64,000 bases of DNA from Rhynchosporium graminicola. Taxonomy: Eukaryota > Ascomycota > Leotiomycetes > Helotiales > Ploettnerulaceae. The DNA is taken from assembly GCA_900074885.1 (NCBI GenBank), contig FJUW01000007.1:1044704-1108703 (forward strand), written 5' to 3'. Below the pieces are notes generated by a model, which had not been told where the DNA came from, made no database searches, and saw only the letters and a list, made by a program, of their open reading frames with translations. The position numbers and the translations under genes were made by a program. Below, piece by piece: positions 44,717 to 55,445 of this stretch (the first letter of the stretch is position 1; each line of letters opens with the position of its first letter).

Positions 44717-46444
44717 TTAAATAGAAAGATTAAGACCGCCGGGGATAGTATTAAATAATATCTCACTTAGAAAGCTCGATTACAGACGAACTCTTAACTT
44801 CTTTATTAAGTATTCTATTATCTTTACTTTAATATAGTTTCGGCTCTGATTCGACGGTTAGGCTTTCAAAAGAGCTAAGATTCCGGAGATCTCTTAGATA
44901 GCTAGAGATTTAGGTATAATCGACGCTTAGAAGCACTAGTTTTACGAGTTACTCTCGGATACTCGAATTACCCCCTTTATATAAGGTTATAACAGATAGA
45001 TTTTAAGTGGAAACTTCCCTTAAGGCCCTAATATTCACTATCCCCTTACCCGACTTTAACCTTCCGAAAGTAGCTCTAATAGCGAAAAACCTTACTTTTA
45101 AGCTAGGACGAAGTAGCTTATTACTTTAGCGGAAATTACTAGAATTCGACTCGTAATCCTTATATTCCGGTATATTTTATCCCCCTTAGCAGAATCGACC
45201 TCCCTTTACTAGAACTTTTAATTTAATATTCCTTATATCTACTTAACTAAGATATCTAACTCTCTTTAATCTTTTAGCTTCTTTAAAATTCGATTTCGAC
45301 TTTCGCTTCTTCTATAACTTTCAAGTGTTCTATCACTTTCACTTAGCCTCGCTTACTTAATACCTCCTAAGAAAGCTTAGCTAGCTCCTACGGCTTTACC
45401 GGAATACCCTCGTAGCCCTTCCGATTCTGTACTTACTATAGAATTACTTCAATCGATTGAAGACTATTAATTATAGACAGAATCGACTACTCGGGAGCTC
45501 TCTATCGGTATTAGTCGAATCGAGCAGATATTTAACGAATTTTTACGTACTTAAGTATAATTAGTAAACTCAGTATTATAATTACTAATAGAACTTACCC
45601 TTAAACGCTCTTTAATTAATAATTTATAGACCTCTAGTAAGTCGTAATTAACTGAAAGTATTAATAATCTTAATATAGGGTTTAACTTATCTTTTAGCTA
45701 ATAGTATACTTCTATTTAGGACCGACTTAAAGTTAATTTAGACTAATACCTAATTACGCGTACCTGTAAAGCGCTAGTCTAGAGCTCTACTTCTAGCCTT
45801 ATAAGAGGTTACTTAGAACTATAGTATCTCTCGGAAATTATACCTTTCTTATCTACTAAAGAGATAATTTTAATACTTACTTCTTATTACTTTTCTGGAC
45901 TCGAAATAGAGTAATATTATACTGAATTTTATAAGCTTTTAATAAAAAAGGAGTCCTTTTTATAATTCTATATAAAGTTCTAAAGCTTAGTAATTCTCAG
46001 AGGTATAGATAAATTAGAGTAGTACTTTTACTTCTAGCCGAAGCTTACTATATAGCTACGTATAGCTACCGCTCTAATTAAGTACTCTTAGAAGACTGAT
46101 TATTTAGCTATAATCTCTTCTCTTATAGTATTCGATTTAGAACTCTCTCGATTACCTTTAATACCTCTAGCTACTCTAGCTCTACTGATAGTTAGTACAT
46201 CTTCTGAGCCCTTAATACCTATCGAGGAAGTATAATATTACTACTATAAGAAGTATAGTTACTATAAGAGCGATTACCTATTATTAAAGATAAAGAAGGA
46301 GTGATTTACGTCTTACGCTTTAGATTAATAATTACTTAGATTTTATTTGAAATTTAACTTAATTTAACTCCCTTTTCTTTCGTTTTATATAAGTTATTTA
46401 CCTTTAAAGGCTCCAGGACAAGCCTTTATCTTAGAAGTGGGTAA

Positions 46445-46647
46445 TATGACGGCGCATAGTATACGTAGCAGATACGGGCTAGTATCGATGCCTTAAGTAT
46501 ACCCTCCTTATATATATAGAGGTGCAGACTCCTTTAGAGCTCTATATCTTTCTGTTTCCTTTATACTAGACTATTAAGGATCGTTCTTGACCTCCCTACT
46601 TGTTTTATTCCTGCTCGTATACTGTCTAGAGCCCTTGTGTCGTTACA
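46445..46647 (+). repeat. 3' LTR of the gag-only element
   Basis: 203 bp, TATGACGGCGC...GTGTCGTTACA, with a single U3 unit. Confidence 0.8.
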
Positions 46648-47552
46648 AACTTATAGAATACCTTTAGGCCTATAATCGACTCGATTATAATACTAAAAGC
46701 TATCCGACTAATATTATTAAGATTAAATAAGTAATAATTTTACTTTATAAAGAGCTAGCGAACGCTTAAGAAAGATTTAGGAAGTATACTCTAGATACTT
46801 TTTACGAGATAATATAAGAAGGTTATAAAGAGTTCCTAGCGAATCTCTAGCTACTTCTTATTTCACGAAGAGTAGCTAACTTATAAGCCCACGAGAACGC
46901 TTACTAAAAGCTAAGTTAACTAATTAGAGAGTTCGTAAATTACTTTAAAGAAAAAGAGGAATAACTTAAACTCTTTACTAAGTATTAATTATAAGATATC
47001 TTATTTTATAAGATCCGCCCGGAGATTCGCTAGAAAATCGTTAAGAATAGCTAAGCTAATAGACTTTAGACCCGAGACTAAGTTATTTCTATTATTACTT
47101 TTTAAAAGATATATATCTTATCTAGAAGTACTAATAGTAATAAAAGATAGAAAGAACCTGAAGAGCAGAAATATAAGGAGTTAAACGCGAAGAGGGATAA
47201 CTCCTTATATAAATACCTATAAATAACTAGTAAGTAATAAGATAAAGGCTAATAAGAATAAGAAAGGAGAAGGGATCTAAATAATATACTTATTAGAGAT
47301 CGGCTAATAAGACGTGATATCTCTAAGGTTTAATATTACTCTTATAATAAATATAAGTATATCTCTTTTAATTACTTAAAAATAAATACTAGTAATACTA
47401 AGGATAAATACTAAGGAAAGCTATAACTCGTAGTATCCTCTCTACCTAGCTCGGGTTTACTAGTTAATAAGATAGAAATCTAAATAAAGATTTTATCCTA
47501 TAGTAAGTAGAAATTAATAATTACTCCTATCGATAGTAGAGTAGAAGATAAC
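46648..47552 (+). mobile_element. Gypsy gag fragment, right half
   Basis: Continues the element interrupted at 44395. It reads as a retrotransposon gag with Arg/Glu-rich helices. A zinc knuckle at 47334-47375 has Cys, Cys, His and Cys positions occupied by TAT, TAT, TAT and TAC codons, the exact RIP products of TGT/CAT/TGC. It ends at the LTR2 boundary at 47553. Confidence 0.6.
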
Positions 47553-47765
47553 TGTAATGATATAAGACTCAAGGCGATATACGAGTAAGGATAAAACAAG
47601 TAGGGAGGCTAAGAGCGATCTTATATAGTCTACTACTAAGGAAACAAGAAGATAAGGAAGGAAGAAGAAGAGAGATAGAGTATAAAGCACCTTATATATA
47701 TATACTAGTACTAGTCTAATACTATACCGAGTCGAATAATAGTTATACCGGGATACTTATAATAC
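47553..47765 (-). repeat. LTR2, left part (3' LTR of the minus-strand gypsy element)
   Basis: TGTAATGATATAAGACTC... through ...CCGGGATACTTATAATAC. The LTR resumes at 55381 after the inserted LTR1 element. The two parts together are 278 bp, against 277 bp for the uninterrupted copy at 31465-31741. Confidence 0.8.
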
Positions 47766-48276
47766 TGTAACGTTCCTGGTTCTGACTGGTACGCGGTATA
47801 CAGGCTCGTCGGTTAGTATTAGCTATAAAGTAAAGTAAATAAGAAGTTCGGTTCTTAATTAGAATTAAGATATTATAAGCAGGTATTAATTACTATATGA
47901 ATTTAAGCACGAAGCTTCTAACTAATAGTAGAAGTACTAGTCTTATATAGAGGCCTTCTGAGGCCTCTATCAGGAGTCTCTTACTTAGGGAGTCTTTCAT
48001 ATGGAGTCCGACTTCATATACTGGACTCCCGCTAAGCCAGACTCTATCACGTGATCCTAGATTATCTATAGCTATAATACTATTATTACTACGATACAGG
48101 TGGATATATAGTACTACTCGCTAGTTTATACTCTAATCGTATTAGTACTATTCTCCTAGTAGTACTAACCCTCCTCTAGTACTAAAATATAACTAGTATG
48201 TACTATAGGGTAGTACTATTAGTATTCTAGTGCTAAGACGGCTTTTAGTACTAAGAACCTTATTAGGTTCGTGATA
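47766..48276 (-). repeat. LTR1a, 3' LTR
   Basis: 511 bp, TGTAACGTTCC...GGTTCGTGATA, with the CACGTG box and TATA region also seen in other LTR1 copies. Confidence 0.8.
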
Positions 48277-51200
48277 CTATCTTCTTCTTATTCTAGCGTA
48301 TCTTTACGCTTAAGTATACTAAAAAGAATATTAATAAATACTTTAGAACTTAATTTCCTTTTCTAAAATATCGATTACTAATTATAAGAAAATAAAAAAG
48401 CGTATCGTACTTATTATATATATTGAAAATTTAAATCGTCCGGTAGAAACTTATTTATTCTATTAGAAATAATACTAAAAATATCTTCTAGATCTTAAGG
48501 AATCGACTCGCTATTCTAAGTATATTTATATGAAAAGATCTTATAATACCTTAAGGTACTTAGTAATATATCCTCCTCTGAAAAAAGTATATTATTTTTA
48601 ATAGCTTAGGAAATTAAAACGTTCTTCTAATTCTCTACTTAAGCTTTATCTAGATAAATATTCTAACTAGCTTCCTTAGCTTTCTCTCTCTTCTATTAAG
48701 CTAGCTACTATAGAGAAGTTACTTTTTTCTTTTCCTCTTAAGCTCTCTTCTAACTTAATAGTAAAGTTAGTCTTCGACCTAGCGGATCTTTTCTAAGTAG
48801 ATCTAAGTTTTATTAATAGAAATTAGCTAATAATACTAAGTAATAAAAGCTTAACTTAAGTTCTTATACATTTTCTAAATATAAATAGTTCTTCTATTTT
48901 ATTAAGTATCTAATAATATCTTATTTATATGAATAATCTAGTAGTTCTTTTATATTATATTTTATAAGTAAGTTAACTAGTTTAATATATATTTTCAGAG
49001 CTAGTAGTACTTTTAGTAATACTTTTTCTAATAAGGATATATAGAATATTAAGAATATCTTCTTTATTATAGCTAATAGCTAGAGTTTATAATTCAAAAG
49101 TCCTTTAACTTATTTAATTTTAAATAATTTAAGTTTCTTATAATCTAGCTTATTACTTAGTTTTTATATATTAATATTTTTCTATAGAAAGTAAACTCTA
49201 TCTCTCTCTTATAGTATTAGCTTCTAATTATAATTCTTATTATAATAATACGTATTTTTCTTTATTACGAATTAGAGTTCTTCTATAAGTTCCTTATATA
49301 AGTCCTAGATATTCCGAACTTAGATATAAGCTATATTATTATCCTTAATAGTAATATTAAGCTCTTTATAAGTAATAAGTTTATAATTATAATTTATAAA
49401 AAATAATATAACTTTTATTATTTCTATAATCGAGCTATTATATATAAATTTTATAAGTAATAGTAGTTCTATCTAATTATTTTATTAATAGTTAATATAG
49501 TATTATAAGTATATTTTAACTACTTAGTTTATTCTTTTATTTCCTTTATTAATCTAAAGATAGAAAGCTATTAATAGTTTCTACTTAGTTCTTAAGAACT
49601 TTATTAAAGTATCTTAAAACTTTAATAGAAATAACTTATCTTAATCTAATATAATTTCTTTAAGTACTTTATACTTAAAGACTACTTTCTTAAGATATAC
49701 TTATACTAAGTATTTAGCTATAAAAGTAGATAAGACTAATACTAATATTATATACTTAATAAGTCTTTCTATAATAATAAGTATTATATTATAGCTAACT
49801 CTTATAACTAAGTCCTTCGATAATAGTAGTAGCTTTATACAGTCTTATAATATTAATTTCTAAGAGGTTAGTAGTATTAGTATTATAATTATCTATTTAT
49901 AAGATATATATTAAGAAGACTTATTTCTAATATAAGTATTATAGTTAGCTAATACTTCTTTAATTATATAGTAAAGTCCTTTCGATTAATAGTTTCTTAA
50001 AATCCTTAGATATATTCTTTATATCCCTTAGTATCTATACGCGGGAAGCTCGTATTATTCTTTAATATATGTTTCTATTAAGCTTAGCGGAAAGTAAACT
50101 TCCTTATTAACTTATATAATATTATTTTTAATTATATTTCTTATAATAAGTTCTTTAGTTATATCTAATAATAATCTATCTTTCTTCTAAGTTTCTTTTA
50201 AAGTATTATACTAAAGTCTTTTAATTTCTTACTTAATTATAATAGCTTCTCAGATATTAATAACTATATTCTTATTATCTAGCTATTTAAGTAAAGTAGT
50301 CTTATTATAGATCTTATTATCTTTATAACTTAATAATCTACTTAGAGTATTTACTTATATATTATCTTTTTCTTATATATACTTAATAACTAAGTTAAAA
50401 GAAGCGAGTTCCTTAAACTATTAAGCTAATCGATAGTTATCTAAGATCTTAGTAGTTATAAAAGTTTAGAGATTTATATAATTAGTATAAATAATAACTA
50501 GGAACTTAGCTCCTTATAAGTATATCTTCTAGTATTTAAGTACTTTAATAATTACTATAAGTTCTTTCTTATAGATATTATAATTCTACTTAGCTAGAGA
50601 TAATTTCTCTAAGAAGTAAGCAACTAAGTATAGCTATCTCTTATTATCTTATTATAAGTATATTATATTAATATAAGTATTAGAAGTATTTATTTCTATT
50701 ATACTTTCTTTCTTTTCGTTAAAACTATATAGGATTAATTCTTTTATGAATTCTTTCTTAATCCTTTAGAAAGCTTTTTTATATTAGCTAGTTTATATAA
50801 AAGGGATATTTTTCCTTATTAAGCTTATAAGTAGTTTAGTAATCTTAGAATAGTTTCGAATAAACTATCAATAGAAATTAGCGAAACTTAATTATAATAA
50901 TATATTCTTAATATTCTTTAGAGACTCTTATTCTTTTATAGCTTTAATTTTCTTTAGATTAATACTTATCTCTCTTAAGTAAATAATATATCTTAAGAAA
51001 GTAACTTATTTAATTAAGAATTTATATTTCGATAACTTTAATCTAGAATCTACTTTATATAAAGCTTCTATAACTTAGTTAATATAGCTTTAATACGCTT
51101 CGATAATTTCCGAGTATACTTAAATATTATCTAGATAATATATAGCGAATTTTTTAATAAAATCTTTAAGAATATTATTATTTTATCTTTAATATATAGC

Positions 51201-53187
51201 TAGGGTATTAGTTAAGCTAAATAGTATTACTATATATTCCTATAGCTCTAAGGGTAATACTAAAGTAGTCTTCTACTTATATCCCTTCTTAATTCGGATT
51301 AAATTAAATATATTCTATTAGTTTAACTTAATATAAATCTTTATTCTAATTAGCTTATCTTATAAGTATTAAGTATTTAGTAAAAGATATATATCTCTTA
51401 TAATTTTAATATTAATTATCTAATAGTTTTTATAAAGTTTTCTTTTAGGATCTCTTACTTTCTTAATTACTAGTATATTAGTAATATATAATAACTTAGA
51501 TTTCCGAATCTATTCTTTCTTTATATCTAACTTCTAATACTTCTTAAGTATCCTTATGATATTATAATTATAATAATGAAATTTCTCTATAATAAGTATA
51601 AATTTATTTTTAAAGTTTATTTTATAATCTTAAGATTTATATTTAAGTAAAGCTCTTATATCTTATAGATCTTTAAATAATTTTAAGAATTTCCTATATA
51701 GCTTAAGTAACTACTTTTAAATATTATCTATTTAATTAAGATAATTCTTAAGTTTTATTTAACTAAGAACTTAACTTAATTAGCTAAAGTTTATTAGTAT
51801 TATTATTAAGAAAGTAGCGCTAGCTTCTCTTTTATTAGCTAGTTAATTATATTTATATTTATAATTATTAAATATAATCTTCTTAGTTATCTAGTTTATA
51901 TTAGGATTATAGTTATATAATTATAATATTCTTAATATAATATCGTATTATTTAATAAGTATAATATTAAAGTAAAGCGTTTCTTTATATTTATTAATAA
52001 TTATCTTTATTTCTCTTATCTTTCTATAGACTTATCTATTTAATCTAGCGCCTTTTCTATTTAATAAGATAAAGCGATATAGTTTCGAGTTAATAATAAT
52101 AGGAATATTCTATTTCTCAATAAAAGCTAAGTTTATAAAGCGTCTTATAGCTTCTAAATTAATAAGTGCTTTTATCTTAATATTATCTATTATAACTAAT
52201 AAGATTAACTAATCGAACTCTCTAGTAATAATAAGCTCTAGATATAATAGTTTAGTTATAAAGTAATTATATACTTCTTTAATAATTCTTCTTATTATTT
52301 CGTCTAAGTAAGTCCTAAGGCTAGGTTTATAAGTAATTAGAATATAGAGTATATAGTAATATAGATTAGCTTACTTTTAGATTAGATCTAGTACTATTTT
52401 TTAATAAGTAACTAGTTCTAATAAGTATTATCTTCTTTATTAATAGTATTCTCTTTCTATTTCCTTAATAATAGCTTAAGTATCTTTTATTCGAAGGAAC
52501 TAATCTAGTTATTTAAATTCTTTTAGTTCTAGTTCTCTTTCGAGATTAGCTATATAATAATCTAATTATTTCTTAATATCTTTTATATTTACTTCGAATA
52601 TAATAATAATAATATTATAATAAGTAATAATATAATTTATACTCGAGTTAAGTATATTATAAGTTCGCTAATATTCTACAAAATCGGACTTTATTCTATT
52701 ATAAACTTGTATTCTTCTTCTATTATTATAATTTCGAAGAGTATAGTTTTTATTATTATATAAGAGATTATTATATAAATAGTTTCTTTTATTTATAATA
52801 CTTTAGCTTTTTTAGTTTTTATTTAGAAGTTTAATTAAATTCTCTTTAAGTTTTTCGCTAGATTTATAAGCTATAAAGTCCTATAAACTCTATTTTACGC
52901 TAGAAGCTTCTTAGTAATCTAGCTTCTTTTCTACTAATTCGAATTCTCTTTTAGATTTATTCTAGAGTTTCTCTTTTTATTTCTTCTTCTAAGAATAACT
53001 ATATATGAAATATCTTAGCTTATTATATATATAATAAAGACTTTTCTCTTAATATTTATTTTTCTTAGCTTAGCTTTTAAATCCTCTCTTTACTTTATCT
53101 AATTCTATTAGATTATAATAGTTATATTTATTATTTAGATAAAACTAGAAATTTCTCTAATACTTATTATATTATTATAATTATTAA

Positions 53188-54143
53188 GGCCACAGCTAAA
53201 TCGACATACGTGAATAGCTAAATCGGCATACGCTAAAATTCTAGTAACTTGGCGTGTGCATCTAGGGGACACGCCCTCCTATACAAATTTGTACTAGAGG
53301 GCAAGGGCCATTTATGCAGGACGATAATATTCATAATTTCCTGATTACCCCTGAGGCTATGAATTGTAATTGAGGTTATTCGGAGTCGTTCTACTGCCAC
53401 CACCTATATACTCTACTACTATTATGGCTTCTATTCTTACATCTTGTGGTCCAGCGCCTCCTGTAGCAATTTATAGTGATATACAGACCGGTTTTACTGC
53501 AATTCAGGCCCACGCTAGAGCCTATAGCTATACTCTTCGGCAGAGAGATATTCGACTATTCCGCGCTCTATTTATATGTGACCGCGCAGGTAAATACGAC
53601 CCTAAAGGGAAGCAATCAGATGTCGACGCTTCAAAGAGAAGGAAGAATACTAGGTCGAAGAAGTGCGACTGTCAAATGAGAGTCACTCTTATAAAGGATA
53701 GAGCCTCAGAGCAGTGGGAAGTGAAGGTCTTGGAGGCTACACATAATCATGCGGCATCTGCAGATATTACAGCGTACCTAGCATATAGAATTGCTTCCCT
53801 TCCGGCAGAGACGCGTGTAACTATTAGCTCTCTAGCTAAGGCCGGTGTGCTAAACGCTCAAATTCTATCAGCTTTACGGGAGGAGGCGCCAGGTGCTAAT
53901 ATCTCCCTACTTTCCAAAGATATCTCCAATCTCGTATAATTAGAGCGCAAAAGAGAGCTAGGTGGAAAGAATACGGAGTTTGAAGATGATTTTGATGATT
54001 TAGCATAGAGAGGGGTAGCTATTATGCAGTATATATAGTTATGCATACAAATCTTGGTGGTGATAAATGCACTCTTCATATTCAGCTCGCCTAGTTAGCG
54101 TATGTCGATTTAGCTATTCACGTATGTCGATTTAGCTGTGGCC
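53188..54143 (+). mobile_element. Mutator-like DNA transposon, 956 bp
   Basis: Inverted termini of 49 bp differ at one position (GGCCACAGCTAAATCGACAT at the left, its complement at the right). Each terminus holds two direct copies of AGCTAAATCG-R-CATACG. The flanks carry an 8-bp target duplication ATTATTAA (53180-53187, 54144-54151). The uninterrupted site survives at about 35465. Base composition is normal and CA/TG are frequent, unlike the gypsy gag around it. It carries the ORF at 53424-53939. Eight bases would also suit hAT, but the encoded FAR1 domain points to a MULE. Confidence 0.85.
53424..53939 (+). CDS. FAR1-type DNA-binding protein (truncated MULE transposase)
   Basis: 171 aa from the first ATG; an upstream TTG-initiated frame is ignored. 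Residues about 20-115 form a FAR1/WRKY-GCM1-like zinc-binding domain: the segment FTAIQAHARAYSYTLRQRDI, LFICDRAGKY, a basic RRKNTRSKKCDCQMRVTL block and the closing THNH. This is the N-terminal DNA-binding part of fungal Mutator-like transposases. The DDE catalytic domain, normally several hundred residues further on, is absent, and there is no room for it inside the terminal repeats. The frame is open for 22 further codons after the TAA at 53937 and then meets TAG, so the first stop may be a RIP-type CAA to TAA change. Alone the protein could bind the termini but not cut. Confidence 0.75.
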   Translation: MASILTSCGPAPPVAIYSDIQTGFTAIQAHARAYSYTLRQRDIRLFRALFICDRAGKYDPKGKQSDVDASKRRKNTRSKKCDCQMRVTLIKDRASEQWEVKVLEATHNHAASADITAYLAYRIASLPAETRVTISSLAKAGVLNAQILSALREEAPGANISLLSKDISNLV

Positions 54144-54868
54144 ATTATTAAAGCTTCTAGAAGTAAATAGATACAAATTATCTTTCTTTCTCTTTTACTT
54201 ATTCTTAGATTTATTTATTAATAGTTATAAATAATTTAATTAAATCCTCTAAGTTATCTAGTTTATTAGTTCTAAAGAGCTTATTCTTAATATAATCTTT
54301 AAAGCTTTAGTAATATTAAGCTCTTAATCTATTATCTAATTAGTCTAATTACATAGAATAATAATAGAACTTAGTAATATATTCGTAAATAGATTCTTAT
54401 TATTAAATTCCGAGTAAATACTTCTTAGCTTATTCTTTCTTATTAGAGTCTCTAAAGACTTTTTTAATAATAATAATAAAGTTTATAATAATTCGAAAGA
54501 TAATTTAACTTTTTTTAGTTATAATAATAGAATAAGCTCTAGTTAGATATCGATTAACTAAGTAATTACTTAAAGCTAGTTCGATCTAATAAGCTATAAT
54601 ATTATAAAGGAACAAAATAATTTATAAGACTTTAAGAGAGTTTACTTCGAACTTATCTCTATTAAAAAGAAAGTATATTTAATACTAAAGGATAAATTAT
54701 CTTAAGTTATTAAAGTTTCTATAATAAGTATTAAGTAAGTTAACTTAAAGTAAAATAACTTTATTAGTCTTCTTTATTTTATTAACTTAAGATCTTTCTC
54801 TTATAACTAATCTTTCTTTAGAGGCTATTTTATTCTTATTAATAATACTTTAAATAAAATATTTAAAG

Positions 54869-55375
54869 TATAATATTCCTAGTTCTAACTAGTATATAGT
54901 ATATAAGCTTATTAGTTAGTATTAGTTATAAAGTAAAGTAAATAAGAAGTTTAGTTCTTAATTAGAATTAAGATATTATAAGTAAGTATTAATTACTATA
55001 TGAATTTAAGTACGAAGCTTCTAACTAATAGCAGAAGTACTAGTCTTATATAGAGGCTTTCTCCTTTATTAGGAGTCTCTTACTTAAGGAGTCTTTTATA
55101 TAAAGTCCGACTCCATATATTAGACTCCTGCTAAGCTAGACTCTATCACGTGATCCTAGATCACCTATAGCTATAATACTATTATTACTACGATACAGGT
55201 GGATATATAGTACTACTCGCTAGTTTATACCCTAATCGTATCAGTACTATTCTTCTAGTAGTATTAACCCTCCTCTGGTACTAAAATATAACTAGTACGT
55301 ACCACGGGGTAGTACTATCAGTATTCTGATGCTAAGACGGCTTTTGGTGCCAAGAACCTTACTGGGTTCGTAATA
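54869..55375 (-). repeat. LTR1a, 5' LTR
   Basis: About 507 bp. Its left half is heavily RIP-mutated (TATAATATTCC in place of TGTAACGTTCC), while its right half keeps CA/TG and is close to the consensus. Confidence 0.8.
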
Positions 55376-55380
55376 AATAC

Positions 55381-55445
55381 CTATGAACTTAGGCTCTAGT
55401 ATCTATCCTTCTCCTTATATAATATTCAAGTAAGCTATTATTATA
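55381..55445 (-). repeat. LTR2, right part
   Basis: Completes the LTR split by the 47766-55375 element and ends GCTATTATTATA. Directly to its right the plus strand reads TTGCTCCCCCTCT, so on the minus strand an AGAGGGGGAGCA polypurine tract precedes this LTR, which identifies it as a 3' LTR. Confidence 0.8.

Larger units (their letters stand above)
44396..46647 (+). mobile_element. Complete gag-only LTR retrotransposon (LTR3 family)
   Basis: A 2252-bp element with a 5' LTR at 44396-44716 and a 3' LTR at 46445-46647, flanked by a perfect 5-bp target duplication AACTT (44391-44395 and 46648-46652). A purine-rich tract (AGAAGTGGG) lies just before the 3' LTR. The 1.7-kb interior has room only for gag. 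A CX2CX4HX4C zinc knuckle can be recognised at 46236-46277, with every ligand codon changed to TAT/TAC by RIP. No reverse transcriptase motif was found. It must depend on an autonomous relative, most likely LTR2, which shares its R/U5 sequence (CTCCCTACTTG..., GTGTCGTTACA). Confidence 0.75.
47766..55375 (-). mobile_element. Nearly full-length Ty3/Gypsy retrotransposon (LTR1a family), RIP-inactivated
   Basis: Bounded by LTRs 47766-48276 (3') and 54869-55375 (5') with a perfect target duplication AATAC (47761-47765, 55376-55380). A polypurine tract (AAGAAGAAGATAG on the minus strand) adjoins the 3' LTR. Without the nested Mutator-like insert it is about 6.6 kb, the size of a gypsy element. On the minus strand a reverse transcriptase core is recognisable near 51150 (YYLDN for YLDD) and the gypsy FANFY block near 50860. 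Gag lies near 52.7-54.8 kb. Stops occur every few codons, so it encodes nothing. Confidence 0.8.
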
